Assembly (NCBI RefSeq): GCF_900094585.1
Contig: NZ_FMAG01000003.1
Coordinates: forward strand, 744,001 to 808,000
From: Martinezella multihospitum
GTDB lineage: Bacteria; Pseudomonadota; Alphaproteobacteria; Rhizobiales; Rhizobiaceae
Length of the DNA stretch: 64,000 bases
Reading direction: 5' to 3'
The position numbers and the translations under genes are program-made. A model generated the notes under the pieces. It had not been told where the DNA came from, did no database searches, and worked only from the letters and a program-made list of their open reading frames with translations. Positions 52,664-60,847 of the stretch are shown piece by piece. Within the stretch, counting starts at the first letter, position 1. Each line of letters starts with the position of its first letter.

Positions 52664-53455
52664 ATGGTGCATCCTTTGCCATGTTTCGATGACAATGATG
52701 AAACATTGATGCCTGAAGAGCGAACAAAATGGATCGCGGTGCTGCCGCTTGGCGCTTATGAGCAACACGGCCCGCATTTGCCGTTCGAAACCGACGCACT
52801 CATTGCCGAAGGAATCGTCTCACGCCTCAAGGTTGCCTTGCCGGCGAATCTGCCCGTCACCTTCCTTTCCGTCGAACCCGTCGGCTATTCCGTCGAACAC
52901 ATGGATGTCACAGGCACGAAAACATTGACCTTCGACGAAGCGATCGAACGCTGGCTTGCCATAGCTGAGCGGCTAAGCGGGATCGGCATCCGCAAATTCG
53001 TCATGCTGAACGCCCATGGTGGCAATTCTCCGTTGATTACCATCGTCGCAACGGAAGCCCGAGTGCGCTTCAACATGCTCGCGGTCGCCACCAGCTGGAC
53101 GCGTTTCGGCGTGCCGGATGGGCTGATCTCGCCGGACGACAAAGCCATCGACATTCACGGCGGCGATATCGAGACATCGGTGATGCTCGCCCTCCATCCG
53201 GAGAAGGTCGACATGTCGAAAGCGGCAAACTTCCCGTCACGACAATCGCAGTTCATCAAGGGCTTCAAGCATCTGCGCGCCTACGGCCCTCACGCCTTCG
53301 GCTGGAAGATGTCCGATTTGAGCAGCCAGGGTGTGGCCGGCAACGCGGCCGTGGCCACGGCGAAAAAAGGCGAGCGGCTGATCGCACATGCCGTCAAGGG
53401 CCTCATCGAGCTGCTTGAAGATGTCGACAGCTTCGACATGTCGACGCTGTCGTGA
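52664..53455 (+). CDS. creatininase-family amidohydrolase
   Basis: A 263-residue metal-dependent enzyme. The metal-ligand motifs are GAYEQHGPHLPFETDALIA near residue 30, MLNAHGGNSPL near residue 110 and IHGGDIETS near residue 165, in the order and spacing of creatininase/MftE/formamide hydrolases. The substrate is uncertain: creatinine, a formamidopyrimidine or a peptide. It begins 86 bases from the divergent MarR gene. A start 15 codons later (MPEERTKW) is also possible. Confidence 0.85.
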   Translation: MVHPLPCFDDNDETLMPEERTKWIAVLPLGAYEQHGPHLPFETDALIAEGIVSRLKVALPANLPVTFLSVEPVGYSVEHMDVTGTKTLTFDEAIERWLAIAERLSGIGIRKFVMLNAHGGNSPLITIVATEARVRFNMLAVATSWTRFGVPDGLISPDDKAIDIHGGDIETSVMLALHPEKVDMSKAANFPSRQSQFIKGFKHLRAYGPHAFGWKMSDLSSQGVAGNAAVATAKKGERLIAHAVKGLIELLEDVDSFDMSTLS

Positions 53456-53484
53456 CCATGCGATCAATCCGCATCTCCGCAACC

Positions 53485-53505
53485 CAATGTGATCTTATAA
53501 CATAT
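53485..53505 (+). promoter_or_regulatory. Zur-box-like operator upstream of the CobW GTPase gene
   Basis: CAATGTGATCTTATAACATAT is an imperfect palindrome that matches the proteobacterial zinc-uptake-regulator consensus (ATGTTATA-N-TATAACAT form) with few deviations. It lies about 90 bases upstream of the CobW-type GTPase start, within the likely promoter. Confidence 0.6.
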
Positions 53506-53595
53506 AAAAGCCTTTGAACTGGCGTCTCCAACTCCTTATATGAAACCCGACCAATGTCTGCTCCCCGGGGCAACCTTCCATATTTCGAGGCTCCC

Positions 53596-54708
53596 ATGAC
53601 CGAAACAGCCACGCAAAAGCCCGTTCCCGTCACCGTTCTCACCGGCTATCTTGGCGCCGGCAAGACGACGCTGCTGAACCGCATCCTTTCGGAAAATCAC
53701 GGCAAGAAATACGCCGTCATCGTCAACGAATTCGGCGAGATCGGCATCGACAATGACCTGATCGTCGAATCCGACGAAGAAATCTACGAAATGAACAACG
53801 GCTGCGTCTGCTGCACCGTTCGCGGCGACCTGATCCGCGTGGTCGAAGGCCTGATGCGCCGCCCCGGCCGCTTCGACGGCATCATCGTCGAAACGACCGG
53901 CCTTGCCGATCCGGTTCCCGTCGCTCAGACCTTTTTCATGGATGACGATGTTCGCGCCAAGACCGAACTCGATGCCGTCGTGGCACTCGTCGACGCCAAG
54001 CACCTGCCGCTGCGCCTGAAGGACAGCCGCGAAGCCGAAGACCAGATCGCCTTTGCCGACGTCGTCGTCATCAACAAGTCCGATCTCGTCTCTCCCGAAG
54101 AGCTTGCCCAGATCGAGGATATCGTCCGCGCCATCAACCCGGCTGCCCGCGTCTACAAGACGACCCGCTCCGGCGTTGATCTCGCCCGCGTGCTGAACCA
54201 GGGCGCCTTCAACCTGGAACGTGCTCTCGAGAGCGATCCGCATTTCCTCGAGCACGGTCATGAGGATCATGTCTGCGGCCCGGATTGCGATCACCACCAT
54301 CACGACCATGATCACGATCACGATCACCACCATCATCACGACCACGATCATCACCACCATGATCATGATCACGACCATCATCACCATGGCCTGTCGCCGA
54401 TCCATGACGTCACCGTGCAGTCGGTTTCGCTGCGCGGCGGCGAGATGAATGCGGAACGCTTCTTCCCTTGGATCCAGAAGGTCACGCAGACGCAAGGCCC
54501 GAACATCCTGCGCCTGAAGGGCATCATTGCCTTCAAGGACGATCCGGAACGCTACGTCGTTCAGGGCGTGCACATGATCATCGAGGGCGATCATCAGCGT
54601 CCCTGGAAGGACGGCGAAAAGCTTGAGAGCCGCCTCGTCTTCATCGGCCGCGAGCTCGACCGCGAAAAGCTGGAAGCAAGCTTCAAGGCTTGCGAGGCGT
54701 CTGCCTGA
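53596..54708 (+). CDS. CobW/COG0523 zinc-type GTPase metallochaperone with His/Asp tract
   Basis: A 370-residue GTPase. The Walker A motif GYLGAGKTTLLNRIL is at residues 17-31, the metal-binding GCVCCTVRGDL near 70, NKSD near 160, and a C-terminal CobW_C domain follows (HDVTVQSVSLRGGEMN). Between the two domains lies a tract of about 46 residues containing 26 histidines alternating with aspartates, a likely zinc store. The upstream Zur-like site and the family (ZigA/ZagA type) point to zinc delivery under starvation. It overlaps the WD40 gene start by one base (TGATG). Confidence 0.92.
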   Translation: MTETATQKPVPVTVLTGYLGAGKTTLLNRILSENHGKKYAVIVNEFGEIGIDNDLIVESDEEIYEMNNGCVCCTVRGDLIRVVEGLMRRPGRFDGIIVETTGLADPVPVAQTFFMDDDVRAKTELDAVVALVDAKHLPLRLKDSREAEDQIAFADVVVINKSDLVSPEELAQIEDIVRAINPAARVYKTTRSGVDLARVLNQGAFNLERALESDPHFLEHGHEDHVCGPDCDHHHHDHDHDHDHHHHHDHDHHHHDHDHDHHHHGLSPIHDVTVQSVSLRGGEMNAERFFPWIQKVTQTQGPNILRLKGIIAFKDDPERYVVQGVHMIIEGDHQRPWKDGEKLESRLVFIGRELDREKLEASFKACEASA

Positions 54709-55697
54709 TGCCAACTGTCGCTCCGCTTGATATCGACGGCCACGTTCTGGCCGTCGAATTTTTAGGTGACACCCCCTTCTTCGCCAGCGCCGCCGGCGTA
54801 GTCCATCGCCTCGAAGGCGGTCAGAAAGTCACCGAAGCCCATCAGGGGATGCTGACCTGCATCCGTGATCCCCATAGCGAAAGCCTGATTTCGGGCGGCG
54901 AAGACGGCAAGGTCCTGAGGATCGCAGCCGATGGAAGCACCACGGTGCTTGCCGAAGCGCCGCGCAAATGGATCAGCCAGCTTGCTGCCGGACCGCAAGG
55001 CGCCGTCGCCTATTCCTATGGCAAGAGCACCTTCGTGCGGCTCTCCGATGGGACGACGAAAGAGTTTCCGGAAGAGCGCACCGTCGAAGGCATCGGCTTC
55101 GCGCCCAAGGGCCTGCGCATTGCCGTTGCCCGCTATAACGGCGTGTCACTGCATTGGGTCGGCATGAGCGCTCAGCCGGTCAATCTCGAATGGAAGGGCG
55201 CCCATACGAGCGTCACCTTCTCGCCGGACGGCCAGTTCATCGTCACCACCATGCAGGAAAATGCCCTGCACGGCTGGAAGCTGGATACGAAGCCCGGCGC
55301 CGAAGCCCGCCACATGCGCATGACCGGCTATCCCGCCAAGGTGAAGTCGCTCTCCTGGTCGAACAAGGGCAAATGGCTCGCCTCGTCCGGCGCACCGGCC
55401 GCGATCGTCTGGCCCTTTCAGGGCAAGGACGGCCCGATGGGCAAGGCCCCGCTCGAGCTTGGTACGCGTGCCAACATCATGGCGACGTCGGTGAAATTCC
55501 ATCCCGCCGAGGATATCCTCGCCATCGGCTTCATCGACGGCATGATTCTGGCGGTGCGCATCGGCGACGCCAAGGAAGCGCTCTTGCGCCGGCCCGGCAA
55601 GGGTGCGATCACCTCGATGAGCTGGAGCAAGTCCGGCAAACTGCTCGCTTTTGCTTCCGAAGCCGGCGATTGCGGCGTCATCGACATTTCGGCCTGA
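54708..55697 (+). CDS. WD40-repeat protein coupled to the CobW GTPase
   Basis: A 329-residue cytoplasmic beta-propeller protein with no signal peptide. Repeats end in weak WD/W-type motifs (SGGEDGKVLRI, TFSPDGQFIVTTMQENALHGW, SLSWSNKGKWLASSGAPAAIVWPF, SMSWSKSGKLLAFASEAGDCGVID). Its ATG overlaps the GTPase stop by one base, so translation is coupled. The pair is likely regulated together; a scaffold or client-recognition role for the GTPase is inference. Confidence 0.8.
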   Translation: MPTVAPLDIDGHVLAVEFLGDTPFFASAAGVVHRLEGGQKVTEAHQGMLTCIRDPHSESLISGGEDGKVLRIAADGSTTVLAEAPRKWISQLAAGPQGAVAYSYGKSTFVRLSDGTTKEFPEERTVEGIGFAPKGLRIAVARYNGVSLHWVGMSAQPVNLEWKGAHTSVTFSPDGQFIVTTMQENALHGWKLDTKPGAEARHMRMTGYPAKVKSLSWSNKGKWLASSGAPAAIVWPFQGKDGPMGKAPLELGTRANIMATSVKFHPAEDILAIGFIDGMILAVRIGDAKEALLRRPGKGAITSMSWSKSGKLLAFASEAGDCGVIDISA

Positions 55698-55705
55698 AGC
55701 AACCC

Positions 55706-55793
55706 CAGGAAAAGTGCGCAGCGGTTTTCCGTCCGGAATTGTGTAGAAACAAATAGAGCGGTTGAGCGATTCAATGACGCGCCGACCGCTCTA
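55706..55793. repeat. short dispersed palindromic repeat, copy B
   Basis: GGAAAAGTGCGCAGCGGTTTTCC followed by GTCCGGAATTG and GAGCGG...CCGCTCT matches copy A (50846-50929) over most of its length. It begins nine bases after the WD40 stop. Confidence 0.65.
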
Positions 55794-55810
55794 AACAGAA
55801 AGACAGGATC

Positions 55811-56626
55811 ATGCCCCAGTCAGGAACGGCAGTTGCTGGTGATTCCCCTGCTCCGTCAGAGAACGTCTGGGACGTTATCCGTTGCGAGGCCGCCGAGCTT
55901 GCGACCCGCGAGCCGACGCTCGCTCCGTTGCTGCAGGCGCAATTGCTTGCCGGCAGCACCAATGCCGAAAGCCTCGCTAATATCCTGGCCGCCCGTCTCT
56001 GCGTCGTCAGGATCGAACATGGCGACATGCTTTCGCTTTTGTCCGATGTGCTCAAGCGATATCCCGCTATCCTGCAGGCAGTCGAAGCCGATCTCGTCGC
56101 GGTGCGCACCCGCGATCCCGCTTGCACCACCTATCTGCATGCGCTTTTGAACCTGAAGGGCTTCCATGCCCTGCAGACGCACCGCATCGCCCATGCGCTC
56201 TGGACCGAGGGCCGCACGGAAATCGCCAGCTGGCTTTCCAACCTCGTCTCGCTGGTCTTCGGCCCGGATATCCATCCGGCTGCCAGGATCGGCACGTCGA
56301 TCATGCTCGACCACGGCTCCGGCATCGTTATCGGCGAAACCGCCGTCATCGAGGATGAAGTCTCCATCCTGCAGAATGTCACGCTCGGCGGCACCGGCAA
56401 GGAAAGCGGCGACCGTCACCCGAAGATCCGCCACGGCGTGATGATCGGCGCTGGCGCCAAGATCCTCGGCAACATCGAGGTCGGCGCCTTCAGCAAGGTT
56501 GCGGCCGGCAGCGTCGTGGTGAAGCCCGTGCCGCCGCATTGCACCGTCGCCGGCGTACCGGCTGTGGTCGTCCGCATCCACCGCGCCGATGAGATCCCGG
56601 CCGAGACGATGGATCAGAATATTTAG
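55811..56626 (+). CDS. cysE: serine O-acetyltransferase
   Basis: A 271-residue enzyme that acetylates serine in the first committed step of cysteine biosynthesis. The helical N-terminal domain (NVWDVIRCEAAELATREP) is followed by the left-handed beta-helix: FGPDIHPAARIG, MLDHGSGIVIGETAVIED, LGGTGKESGDRHPKI and GAGAKILGNIEVG. His in the LDHGSG motif is catalytic. It lies downstream of the second short repeat and has no operon partner. Confidence 0.96.
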   Translation: MPQSGTAVAGDSPAPSENVWDVIRCEAAELATREPTLAPLLQAQLLAGSTNAESLANILAARLCVVRIEHGDMLSLLSDVLKRYPAILQAVEADLVAVRTRDPACTTYLHALLNLKGFHALQTHRIAHALWTEGRTEIASWLSNLVSLVFGPDIHPAARIGTSIMLDHGSGIVIGETAVIEDEVSILQNVTLGGTGKESGDRHPKIRHGVMIGAGAKILGNIEVGAFSKVAAGSVVVKPVPPHCTVAGVPAVVVRIHRADEIPAETMDQNI

Positions 56627-56649
56627 TTTTCATACTTGGGTGACCGGGG

Positions 56650-56820
56650 CCGCCTCGTCCTTCGAGGCTCCGCCCCCTTCGGCAAGCTCAGGGCGCTCCG
56701 CACCTCAGATGAGGCGGAGCAGGCCAACGCCCTAGGCCACAGCCCAAACGGCACAGACTAGCCCTCATGGTGAGGAGGCCCAAAGGGCCGTCTCGAACCA
56801 CGAGGGCGGGTGGAGGCCCC
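56650..56820. repeat. intergenic palindromic repeat of another family
   Basis: Two palindromic blocks: CCTCGTCCTTCGAGGC with GCACCTCAGATGAGG, and CCCTCATGGT pairing with ACCACGAGGG around GGCCCAAAGGGCC. Such blocks are common in Rhizobiales intergenic DNA. The surrounding 56627-57052 region has no gene. Confidence 0.65.
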
Positions 56821-56957
56821 ACCCGTGACATAAGGTAGCATCGCCGCTTTCACCGACAGCCGCTCTCAAAAAGCCATCGGCACTCACTGCAGAATCAGCC
56901 CCTTGTCGACGCCATGCTCGGCAAAAGCAGAATCCCCTCCCCTCACCCTTCATGGAA

Positions 56958-56975
56958 CTGTCATACTCCGTTGAT
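56958..56975 (+). promoter_or_regulatory. possible PHO box upstream of the phosphoesterase gene
   Basis: CTGTCAT, four bases, then CGTTGAT resembles the PhoB tandem site CTGTCAT-N4-CTGTCAT; the first half is perfect and the second matches at four of seven positions. It lies about 80 bases before a phosphatase-family gene. Confidence 0.4.
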
Positions 56976-57052
56976 AGCTCGAAAGGGTTCTCTATGCCCG
57001 GCGTGGCGCAACAGCGCCGGAGCAATGCCCCCCACTCGAAGAGGATGTCACC

Positions 57053-58681
57053 ATGACCGGTCTTTCACGTCGTGCCGCCCTTGCTACCGGCAGCGCGCTC
57101 AGCCTTGTTTTGCTCTGTTCCGCCGCCGGCGCCGCCGATACCGCGCCGGCACCGAATACTGCAACACCCATCAAGCATCTTGTCGTTATCTTCCAGGAAA
57201 ACGTTTCCTTCGACCACTATTTCGCGACCTACCCCAAGGCTGCGAACGTCGATGGCGAACCGGCATTCAAGGCAGCCGACAATACGCCGAGCGATATCAA
57301 CACGCTCGCCAATGCCGGCCTTCTCGACACCAATCCGAACAAGACCAACACGGCAAACGGCGCCGATGCCGCAGCCCCTTTCCGGCTCGACCGCACGCAG
57401 GCGGCAACCCAGTCGCAGAACCACGGCTATACCGCCGAGCAGGCCGCCTATAACAATTTCGCCATGGACCTTTTCCCAGCCAATACCGGCAAGGGCACCA
57501 AGGGTGCGGCCGGCGCCTTCGGTACGAAGGGGCAGGTCATGGGCTATTACGACGGCAACACCGTCACAGCCTATTGGAACTATGCCCAGCACTATGCGCT
57601 GAGCGACAATTCCTTCTCCACCAATTTCGGCCCCTCGACCCCCGGCGCGCTGAACCTGATTTCCGGCCAGACCAACGGCGTCATCCTGCCACCCGGCTAC
57701 ACACTGGAAAGCGACGGCACCTATTCCAAGGGCCGCATCGTGCCGGACGGCAGTGGCGGCTGGACCGCGATCAGCGACTTCGATCCGACGGGCGACGTCT
57801 GTTCAGTCGGCCAGACGGCCCTGATGTACGGCAAGAACATCGGCGACATGCTGAACGAGCACAAGATCACCTGGGGCTTCTTCGAAGGCGGCTTCGATCT
57901 GACGCAGACCAATCCGGACGGCACGACGGCCTGCAAGCGCGCAACCACTTCGACTGTGACCAAGGTCAACAGCGCCGACTACATCCCGCATCACCAGCCG
58001 TTCCAATACTACGCCTCGACCGCCAACCCGACGCACGCACGCCCGTCTTCGGTGGCGGCGATCGGCACGACCGATGCGGCCAACCACGAATATGATATGA
58101 CCGACTTCTATGCGGCGCTGAAGAACGGCAACGTGCCTGCCGTCAGCTTCCTGAAGGCGCCTGCCTATCAGGATGGCCATGCCGGCTATTCCGACCCGCT
58201 CGACGAGCAGGAATTCGTGACGCAAGTGGTCAACACCGTGCAGAATTCGCCGGATTGGAAAGAGACCGCCATCATCGTCCTCTATGACGATTCCGACGGC
58301 TGGTACGACCATGCCCACGCGGTCGTCAATCCGTCGAAGCTTCCGATCAAGGGCTATGACGTGCTGAGCGGCGACAGCTGCTCCACCGGCACGGCGCTCC
58401 CCGGCGTCAACGGACAGCCGGCGCAGGGGCGCTGCGGCTACGGCACCCGCCAGCCGCTGCTGGTGATCTCCCCCTACGCCAAAGTCAACTTCGTCGACCA
58501 CACGCTAACCGACCAGACCTCCGTCATGCGCTTCATCGAGGATAACTGGATGGCCGGCGCTCGCCTCGGCGGCGGCTCCTTCGATGTGCTCTCAGGCTCG
58601 CTGAACAACATGTTCGATTGGTCCAAGGGCGATACGCCAAAACTGATCCTCGATCCGAAGACCGGCAACCAGGCATCGTAA
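57053..58681 (+). CDS. secreted phosphoesterase (acid phosphatase / phospholipase C family)
   Basis: A 542-residue exported enzyme with a signal peptide (RRAALATGSALSLVLLCSAAGA). HLVVIFQENVSFDHYFATYP at the start of the mature protein, NNFSMD-like YNNFAMDLFP, FSTNFGPSTPGALNLISGQT and VLYDDSDGWYDH are the metal- and phosphate-binding motifs of the AcpA/PlcC phosphoesterase family. It hydrolyses phosphate esters or phospholipids in the periplasm; the substrate is not determinable. It is 18 bases before a di-haem peroxidase gene, so the two are cotranscribed. A weak PHO-box-like site lies upstream. Confidence 0.88.
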   Translation: MTGLSRRAALATGSALSLVLLCSAAGAADTAPAPNTATPIKHLVVIFQENVSFDHYFATYPKAANVDGEPAFKAADNTPSDINTLANAGLLDTNPNKTNTANGADAAAPFRLDRTQAATQSQNHGYTAEQAAYNNFAMDLFPANTGKGTKGAAGAFGTKGQVMGYYDGNTVTAYWNYAQHYALSDNSFSTNFGPSTPGALNLISGQTNGVILPPGYTLESDGTYSKGRIVPDGSGGWTAISDFDPTGDVCSVGQTALMYGKNIGDMLNEHKITWGFFEGGFDLTQTNPDGTTACKRATTSTVTKVNSADYIPHHQPFQYYASTANPTHARPSSVAAIGTTDAANHEYDMTDFYAALKNGNVPAVSFLKAPAYQDGHAGYSDPLDEQEFVTQVVNTVQNSPDWKETAIIVLYDDSDGWYDHAHAVVNPSKLPIKGYDVLSGDSCSTGTALPGVNGQPAQGRCGYGTRQPLLVISPYAKVNFVDHTLTDQTSVMRFIEDNWMAGARLGGGSFDVLSGSLNNMFDWSKGDTPKLILDPKTGNQAS

Positions 58682-58699
58682 AACTATAGGGAGGCGGAA

Positions 58700-60085
58700 A
58701 TGCCCTTGCAGTTCAACCGCCGTCTCCTGCCGCTCCTTGCACTCGCGGGCTTCTCGCTCGCGGGTGCGGCTGCCGGCATGGCAAGCGAACCGGCCACCGA
58801 CACTTCGGCCACTAACGGCTATGACGACCAAGCCCCGTTAAGCGCCGTGGCTCAGCTCGGCAAGAGACTGTTCTTCGATCCGTCGCTGTCCGGCGGCGGC
58901 CAGATGTCCTGCGCCACTTGCCACGATCCGGCCAACCACTATGCACCGGCCAACGATCTTGCCGTCCAGCTCGGCGGCCCGCACCTCGATCAGCCCGGCA
59001 TCCGCGCAGTGCCGAGCCTCGCCTACAAGATGTCGACGCCGTCCTTCTCGATCGGCGAGGAAAGTACTGCCGACGAGGCCGCAGAGGCATCGCCGATGAC
59101 CGAAGCATCGGGCGTGGCCCTTGCCAACGCCCCCGCCGCCGTCACCGGTCCGCTGACCGCCCAGGCCGTCGTCAAGGCCGATGCGGCAGCCGCAGCAAAT
59201 CTCGTGCCGCAGGGCGGCATGTTCTGGGATGGGCGCGTCGATTCGCTGGAGGAACAGGCCCTGCAGCCGATGATCTCGCCCTTCGAAATGGCGAATGCCG
59301 ATGCAGCCACCGTCTATGCCAAGCTCAAGAAGGGTTACGGCAAGGATATTTCGGCTCTTTTTGGCGACAATATCCTCAACGATCAGGACATGACGATCTC
59401 CGAGATCGGCTTCGCGCTTGCCCGCTATCAGGTCGAAGAACTCTCCTTCCATCCCTATAGCAGCAAGTACGATTATTATCTGCGCGGGAAAGCGGTGCTG
59501 ACGGATGCGGAAGCCAGGGGATTAAAGTTGTTCGACGATGCGAACAAGGGCAATTGCGCCTCCTGCCATCTCGACAAGATGACCGGCGACGGCCAGATGC
59601 CGAACTTTACCGATTTCGAATTCGAGGCCCTCGGCGCACCGCGCAACCAGACCATTCCAGCCAATGCAGACGCGCACTATTACGACACAGGCATTTGCGG
59701 CCCGTTGCGCAATGACACCTATTCCGCCCAGCAGCAGAATTGCGGACTGTTCAAGACGCCGACACTGCGCAACGTCGCCACCCGCCGCGTCTTCTTTCAC
59801 AATGGCGTTTACCGCACGCTGGAGGATGTGACCCGCTTCTATGTCAAACGCGATACCAATCCGGAGGAGATCTATCCGAAGGATGCGAGCGGCAAGGTGA
59901 CGAAGTATGATGATCTGCCAGCGCAGTATCAGGCCAATATCGACGTCATCGACGTGCCGATGAACCGCAAGCTCGGCGATGCCCCTGCCCTGAACGACGC
60001 CGAGATCGCCGACGTCGTCGCCTTCCTGAAAACGCTCACGGATGGATACGACCCGGCAAGGGACAGCGTGAAGGCAGCCAAATAA
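58700..60085 (+). CDS. di-haem cytochrome c peroxidase family protein
   Basis: A 461-residue periplasmic protein with signal sequence (LLPLLALAGFSLAGAAAG) and two haem-binding motifs, CATCH near residue 73 and CASCH near residue 287. FFDPSLSGGGQMSCATCH and KTPTLRNVATRRVFFHNGVYRTLEDV are typical of CcpA/MauG-type proteins. About 60 extra residues between the first haem motif and FWDGRVDSLE lengthen it relative to classical peroxidases. It reduces peroxide or oxidises another partner. GGAGG precedes the start, and the gene follows the phosphoesterase closely. Confidence 0.88.
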   Translation: MPLQFNRRLLPLLALAGFSLAGAAAGMASEPATDTSATNGYDDQAPLSAVAQLGKRLFFDPSLSGGGQMSCATCHDPANHYAPANDLAVQLGGPHLDQPGIRAVPSLAYKMSTPSFSIGEESTADEAAEASPMTEASGVALANAPAAVTGPLTAQAVVKADAAAAANLVPQGGMFWDGRVDSLEEQALQPMISPFEMANADAATVYAKLKKGYGKDISALFGDNILNDQDMTISEIGFALARYQVEELSFHPYSSKYDYYLRGKAVLTDAEARGLKLFDDANKGNCASCHLDKMTGDGQMPNFTDFEFEALGAPRNQTIPANADAHYYDTGICGPLRNDTYSAQQQNCGLFKTPTLRNVATRRVFFHNGVYRTLEDVTRFYVKRDTNPEEIYPKDASGKVTKYDDLPAQYQANIDVIDVPMNRKLGDAPALNDAEIADVVAFLKTLTDGYDPARDSVKAAK

Positions 60086-60119
60086 AAAGGCCTCCACCCG
60101 AATGGGCGAAAGCCTTTTG
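60086..60119 (+). terminator. rho-independent terminator after the di-haem peroxidase gene
   Basis: AAAAAGGC and GCCTTTT flank CCACCC-GAAT-GGGCGA immediately after the stop codon. The stem is A/T-rich at its base and may work in both directions toward the convergent GNAT gene. Confidence 0.65.
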
Positions 60120-60143
60120 GTACTTCAGGACTGTTCGTGCGCT

Positions 60144-60734
60144 TTAGGCAGCCTTCGCGATCGGTGGCTGTGCAAGCTTACGACCGCTAGCAACGATAAT
60201 GCCGGCGGCACCGTCAAGCCAGCCGTCCTTCAGCTCGAGCGCGAGGAACCGATCGCGCTGGAACGGACCCGGCATGACGAGATGGCGGGCCTTGGAAGCA
60301 AAAAAGCCGAAGCGCTCGTAATAGGGCGCATCGCCAACGAGCAGGATCGCGCCGTGGCCACGCTTCTTGGCTTCCATGATGGCGGCGCGCATCAGTGCCG
60401 AGCCGATGCCCTTGCCTTCGTAGGCCGGATCGATGGCCAGCGGGCCGAGCAGAAGCGCATCGACGGGCCGGGTCTCGCGATCGACGCCGGCTTCGACGTT
60501 CCAGAGGCGAACCGTGCCGATGACATGGCCGGCGCGATCGCGCGCGACGAGTGCCAGGCCTTCGGCCGGAACGCGGCCATGGCGCAGCTTTTCCGACGAC
60601 TTCTTGCGGCGGTCAGGACCCATGGCGCGATCCAGCAGGTTTTCGCGCGCAACGACATCGCCTGCGTTTTCCAGGTCGAGAGTGAATGTGGACGGCGCAA
60701 AGAATGCGCGGACAGAATCAAGAACAGCGGCCAT
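60144..60734 (-). CDS. GNAT-family N-acetyltransferase
   Basis: A 196-residue protein. The acetyl-CoA pyrophosphate-binding motif is PLAIDPAYEGKGIGSALMRAAI near residue 100, preceded by DALLLG and followed by ILLVGDAPYYERFGF, characteristic of GNAT proteins acting on small molecules or protein amino groups. It is downstream of ornithine decarboxylase on the same strand with a gap of 113 bases, so a role in polyamine or amino-acid acetylation is possible but unproven. Confidence 0.85.
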   Translation of the reverse strand: MAAVLDSVRAFFAPSTFTLDLENAGDVVARENLLDRAMGPDRRKKSSEKLRHGRVPAEGLALVARDRAGHVIGTVRLWNVEAGVDRETRPVDALLLGPLAIDPAYEGKGIGSALMRAAIMEAKKRGHGAILLVGDAPYYERFGFFASKARHLVMPGPFQRDRFLALELKDGWLDGAAGIIVASGRKLAQPPIAKAA

Positions 60735-60847
60735 CTTGGCCTCCCGTGCCCAATACCGTTATCAGCGGTGGTGACAAACTATTGTGAGGGTGCCGCCCCG
60801 GCTGGCTACGGGGGCAGCTTTGTCGAACTTCAGATCCTGACCGGACC

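Noticed and set aside
54290..54390. Tandem-repeat-like DNA (repeated CATCAC/GATCAC units)
   Set aside because: Explained entirely by the His/Asp-rich linker of the CobW-type GTPase; not a CRISPR or microsatellite.
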